Below, in pieces: positions 24,528 through 25,899 of a stretch of DNA of 25,899 nt. This stretch comes from an uncultured Porphyromonas sp. (lineage in GTDB: Bacteria; Bacteroidota; Bacteroidia; Bacteroidales; Porphyromonadaceae), in the NCBI RefSeq assembly GCF_902489635.1, contig NZ_CABUAN010000030.1, forward strand, positions 1 through 25,899, given 5' to 3'. The stretch's first letter is position 1. Each line of letters starts with the position of its first letter. The translations under genes were made by a program, and so were the position numbers. The notes below the pieces were generated by a model, which saw only the letters and a list, made by a program, of their open reading frames with translations, had not been told where the DNA came from and made no database searches.

Positions 24528-25808
24528 ATGAAACTAATCGAACAGATACTCGCCAAGAATAACGTGCGCGAGGCACTCAATCGCGTTGTGAGCAACAAGG
24601 GCGCCTCGGGTATAGACGGGATGAAAGTCGAGGAACTCCGCGACTACATGAACGCCAACTGGACGAGTATCAAGCAGTCCATCCTAGAGCGTAGGTACAA
24701 ACCAGCCCCCGTACGGAGGGTTGAGATACCTAAGCCCAATGGAGGCGTACGCAAGCTCGGTATCCCGACAGTTGTCGACCGCACCCTCCAACAATCGATT
24801 GTCCAAGTCCTCACGCCCATCTTCGAGGCAGAGTTCCAAGAGAACAGCTACGGCTTCCGCCCCGGCAGGAGCTGTGAGCAAGCCGTTCAGAAGCTTTTGG
24901 AATACCTCAACGAGGGAGCGGAGTGGATAGTTGACATAGACTTGGAGAAGTTCTTCGACAATGTTCCACAAGACAAATTGATGAGTTATGTAGGTCGTGT
25001 GATCCATGACCCAGACACCGAAAGTCTGATACGTAAGTATCTGAAATCGGGCGTAATGGAAAATGGTCTTTACGAAGCCACAGAACTCGGCACGCCCCAA
25101 GGTGGCAATTTGTCCCCCTTGTTGAGCAATGTAATGCTCAACGAGCTAGATAAGGAATTGGTCAGACGGGGTCTGCGCTATGTTCGATACGCAGACGACT
25201 GCGTCATAGCAGTCGGAAGTGAAGCAAGTGCCAAACGAGTGATGCACTCTGTCACCCAATGGATAGAGCGTGTCCTCGGGCTTAAGGTCAATGCCACGAA
25301 GACGCACGTCTGTCGATCGAGCAAACTTAAGTACCTCGGTTTTGGATTTTACAAATCCCCTCAGACCAAGCAATGGACGGCAAGACCTCACGAGGACTCC
25401 GTAGCGAAGTTTGTTAGGAAACTGAAGAAACTATGCAAACGCTCGTGGAGTATTTCCATGACTGCCCGCATCACAATGCTGAACAGAGTGATACGTGGAT
25501 GGATCAACTACTTTGCCATTGGAGCCATGAAAGGCAAGATGGTAGGGATAGACGAACATCTGCGCACGATGCTACGTAAGGTGATATGGAAGCAATGGAA
25601 GACACCTCGAAAGCGAGCCTGGGGGCTACGCAAGCTTGGTATCTGCAACGACTTAGCCAAGCTCACCTCCTACAGCGGAGACCGCTACGAATGGGTGGTG
25701 AGACGTACATGCGTGGTACGAGCTATATCGAAAGATGTGCTAGCCCGCAGAGGCCTCGAAAGCTGTTTGGACTACTATGCGATTAGACACTCTTTGAAAA
25801 CGAATTAA
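24528..25808 (+). CDS. ltrA: Group IIC intron reverse transcriptase/maturase
   Basis: 426-aa intron-encoded protein that helps its intron splice and reverse-transcribes it at the new site. RT blocks in order: NKGASGIDGM (RT0/1), YKPAPVRRVEIPKPNGGVRKLGIPTVVDRTLQQ (RT2), SYGFRPGRSCEQAV (RT3), WIVDIDLEKFFDNV (RT3-4), GTPQGGNLSPLLSN (RT4), RYADDC with the catalytic YADD (RT5) and KYLGFGF (RT7). The thumb/maturase region includes WSISMTARITMLNRVIRGWINYF. There is no C-terminal HNH endonuclease domain, as expected for class C. It resembles the Bacillus halodurans B.h.I1 and Geobacillus GsI-IIC proteins. The catalytic motifs are intact and there is no frameshift. The TAA abuts domain V. Confidence 0.95.
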   Translation: MKLIEQILAKNNVREALNRVVSNKGASGIDGMKVEELRDYMNANWTSIKQSILERRYKPAPVRRVEIPKPNGGVRKLGIPTVVDRTLQQSIVQVLTPIFEAEFQENSYGFRPGRSCEQAVQKLLEYLNEGAEWIVDIDLEKFFDNVPQDKLMSYVGRVIHDPDTESLIRKYLKSGVMENGLYEATELGTPQGGNLSPLLSNVMLNELDKELVRRGLRYVRYADDCVIAVGSEASAKRVMHSVTQWIERVLGLKVNATKTHVCRSSKLKYLGFGFYKSPQTKQWTARPHEDSVAKFVRKLKKLCKRSWSISMTARITMLNRVIRGWINYFAIGAMKGKMVGIDEHLRTMLRKVIWKQWKTPRKRAWGLRKLGICNDLAKLTSYSGDRYEWVVRRTCVVRAISKDVLARRGLESCLDYYAIRHSLKTN

Positions 25809-25899
25809 ACCGCCGTATGCCGAACGGCACGTACGGTGGTGTGAGAGGAAAGGAAACGAAAGTAGGTCAGAAAACTTTCGTTTCCCGACCTACTCGATT
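25809..25899 (+). ncRNA. Group II intron domains V and VI (3' end of ribozyme)
   Basis: Domain V is 25809-25840: a 9-bp lower stem (ACCGCCGTA / TACGGTGGT, one G-U), a 2-nt CG bulge, then TGCC-GAAC-GGCA. The catalytic triad position reads CGC, as in IIC introns, rather than AGC. Domain VI follows. GAGAGG pairs with CCTACTC, leaving A25892 bulged as the probable branch point 7 nt from the end. Its distal helix is GGAAACGAAAGT (25852-25863) with ACTTTCGTTTCC (25874-25885). Confidence 0.85.

Larger units (their letters stand above)
24026..25899 (+). mobile_element. Group II intron, IIC type, apparently full length
   Basis: The 5' boundary lies at 24026 or 24030 (GTATG occurs at both places, where GUGYG is usual). 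Early domain I has GTATGAC/GTCATAC (24030-24049) and the intron-typical GGTGAAAGTCC (24056-24066). An AGCAGAGGTCGAAGTAG stretch near 24344 also resembles conserved intron sequence. The ORF lies in domain IV, domain V begins right after its stop, and the final bases are CCTACTCGATT at the window edge. Type IIC is supported by the maturase, the domain V CGC triad and insertion behind a terminator hairpin. The element looks intact and possibly active. EBS/IBS pairings were not resolved, so the exact ends are uncertain by a few bases. Confidence 0.85.

Overview
The window looks like a chromosomal piece of a Bacteroidales bacterium, most likely Porphyromonas or a close relative. Three things point there: type IX secretion (T9SS) C-terminal signals on secreted proteins, a C10 (PrtT/streptopain-like) protease next to leucine-rich surface proteins, and Bacteroidetes-type -7 promoter boxes (TAnnTTTG). 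The genus is an inference from gene content; no rRNA or other marker gene is present.

The left half (about 1-13000) is on the minus strand and mostly housekeeping. Read in the direction of transcription, pyrH, frr, rsgA, rnr and rlmN form a probable operon for UMP phosphorylation, ribosome recycling, 30S maturation, RNA turnover and 23S rRNA methylation. Two palindromes follow the rlmN stop. A 603-bp gene-free region upstream of pyrH holds the most striking non-coding structure in the window: an eight-unit array at 6016-6190. Its units lie about 22 bp (two helical turns) apart. Six carry the palindrome CCACGTGG, two central units carry a TTCCTCCGAA core, and the whole is a nearly perfect inverted repeat. 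Upstream of this lie ftsH, cdsA and a polysaccharide flippase gene (membrane proteolysis, phospholipid synthesis, envelope polysaccharide export). Upstream again are the gamma-like and beta subunits of a sodium-pumping decarboxylase. The gamma subunit carries a periplasmic lamin-tail domain, and the alpha and biotin-carrier partners are not here.

The right half (about 13200-23900) is on the plus strand and holds four consecutive large secreted proteins: a C10 cysteine protease, a BspA-type (LRR_5) protein, a second LRR protein with 16 short repeats, and a lysyl-endopeptidase-like serine protease. All have signal peptides and T9SS-like C-terminal domains, and each is followed by a hairpin. This looks like an island of outer-surface proteases and adhesins.

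The right end (about 24026-25899) is an apparently complete group II intron of the IIC type. It begins directly after the terminator hairpin of the serine protease gene and encodes a reverse transcriptase/maturase without an endonuclease domain. It ends with domain V (CGC triad) and domain VI (bulged A) exactly at the window edge. No rRNA, tRNA or CRISPR array was seen.
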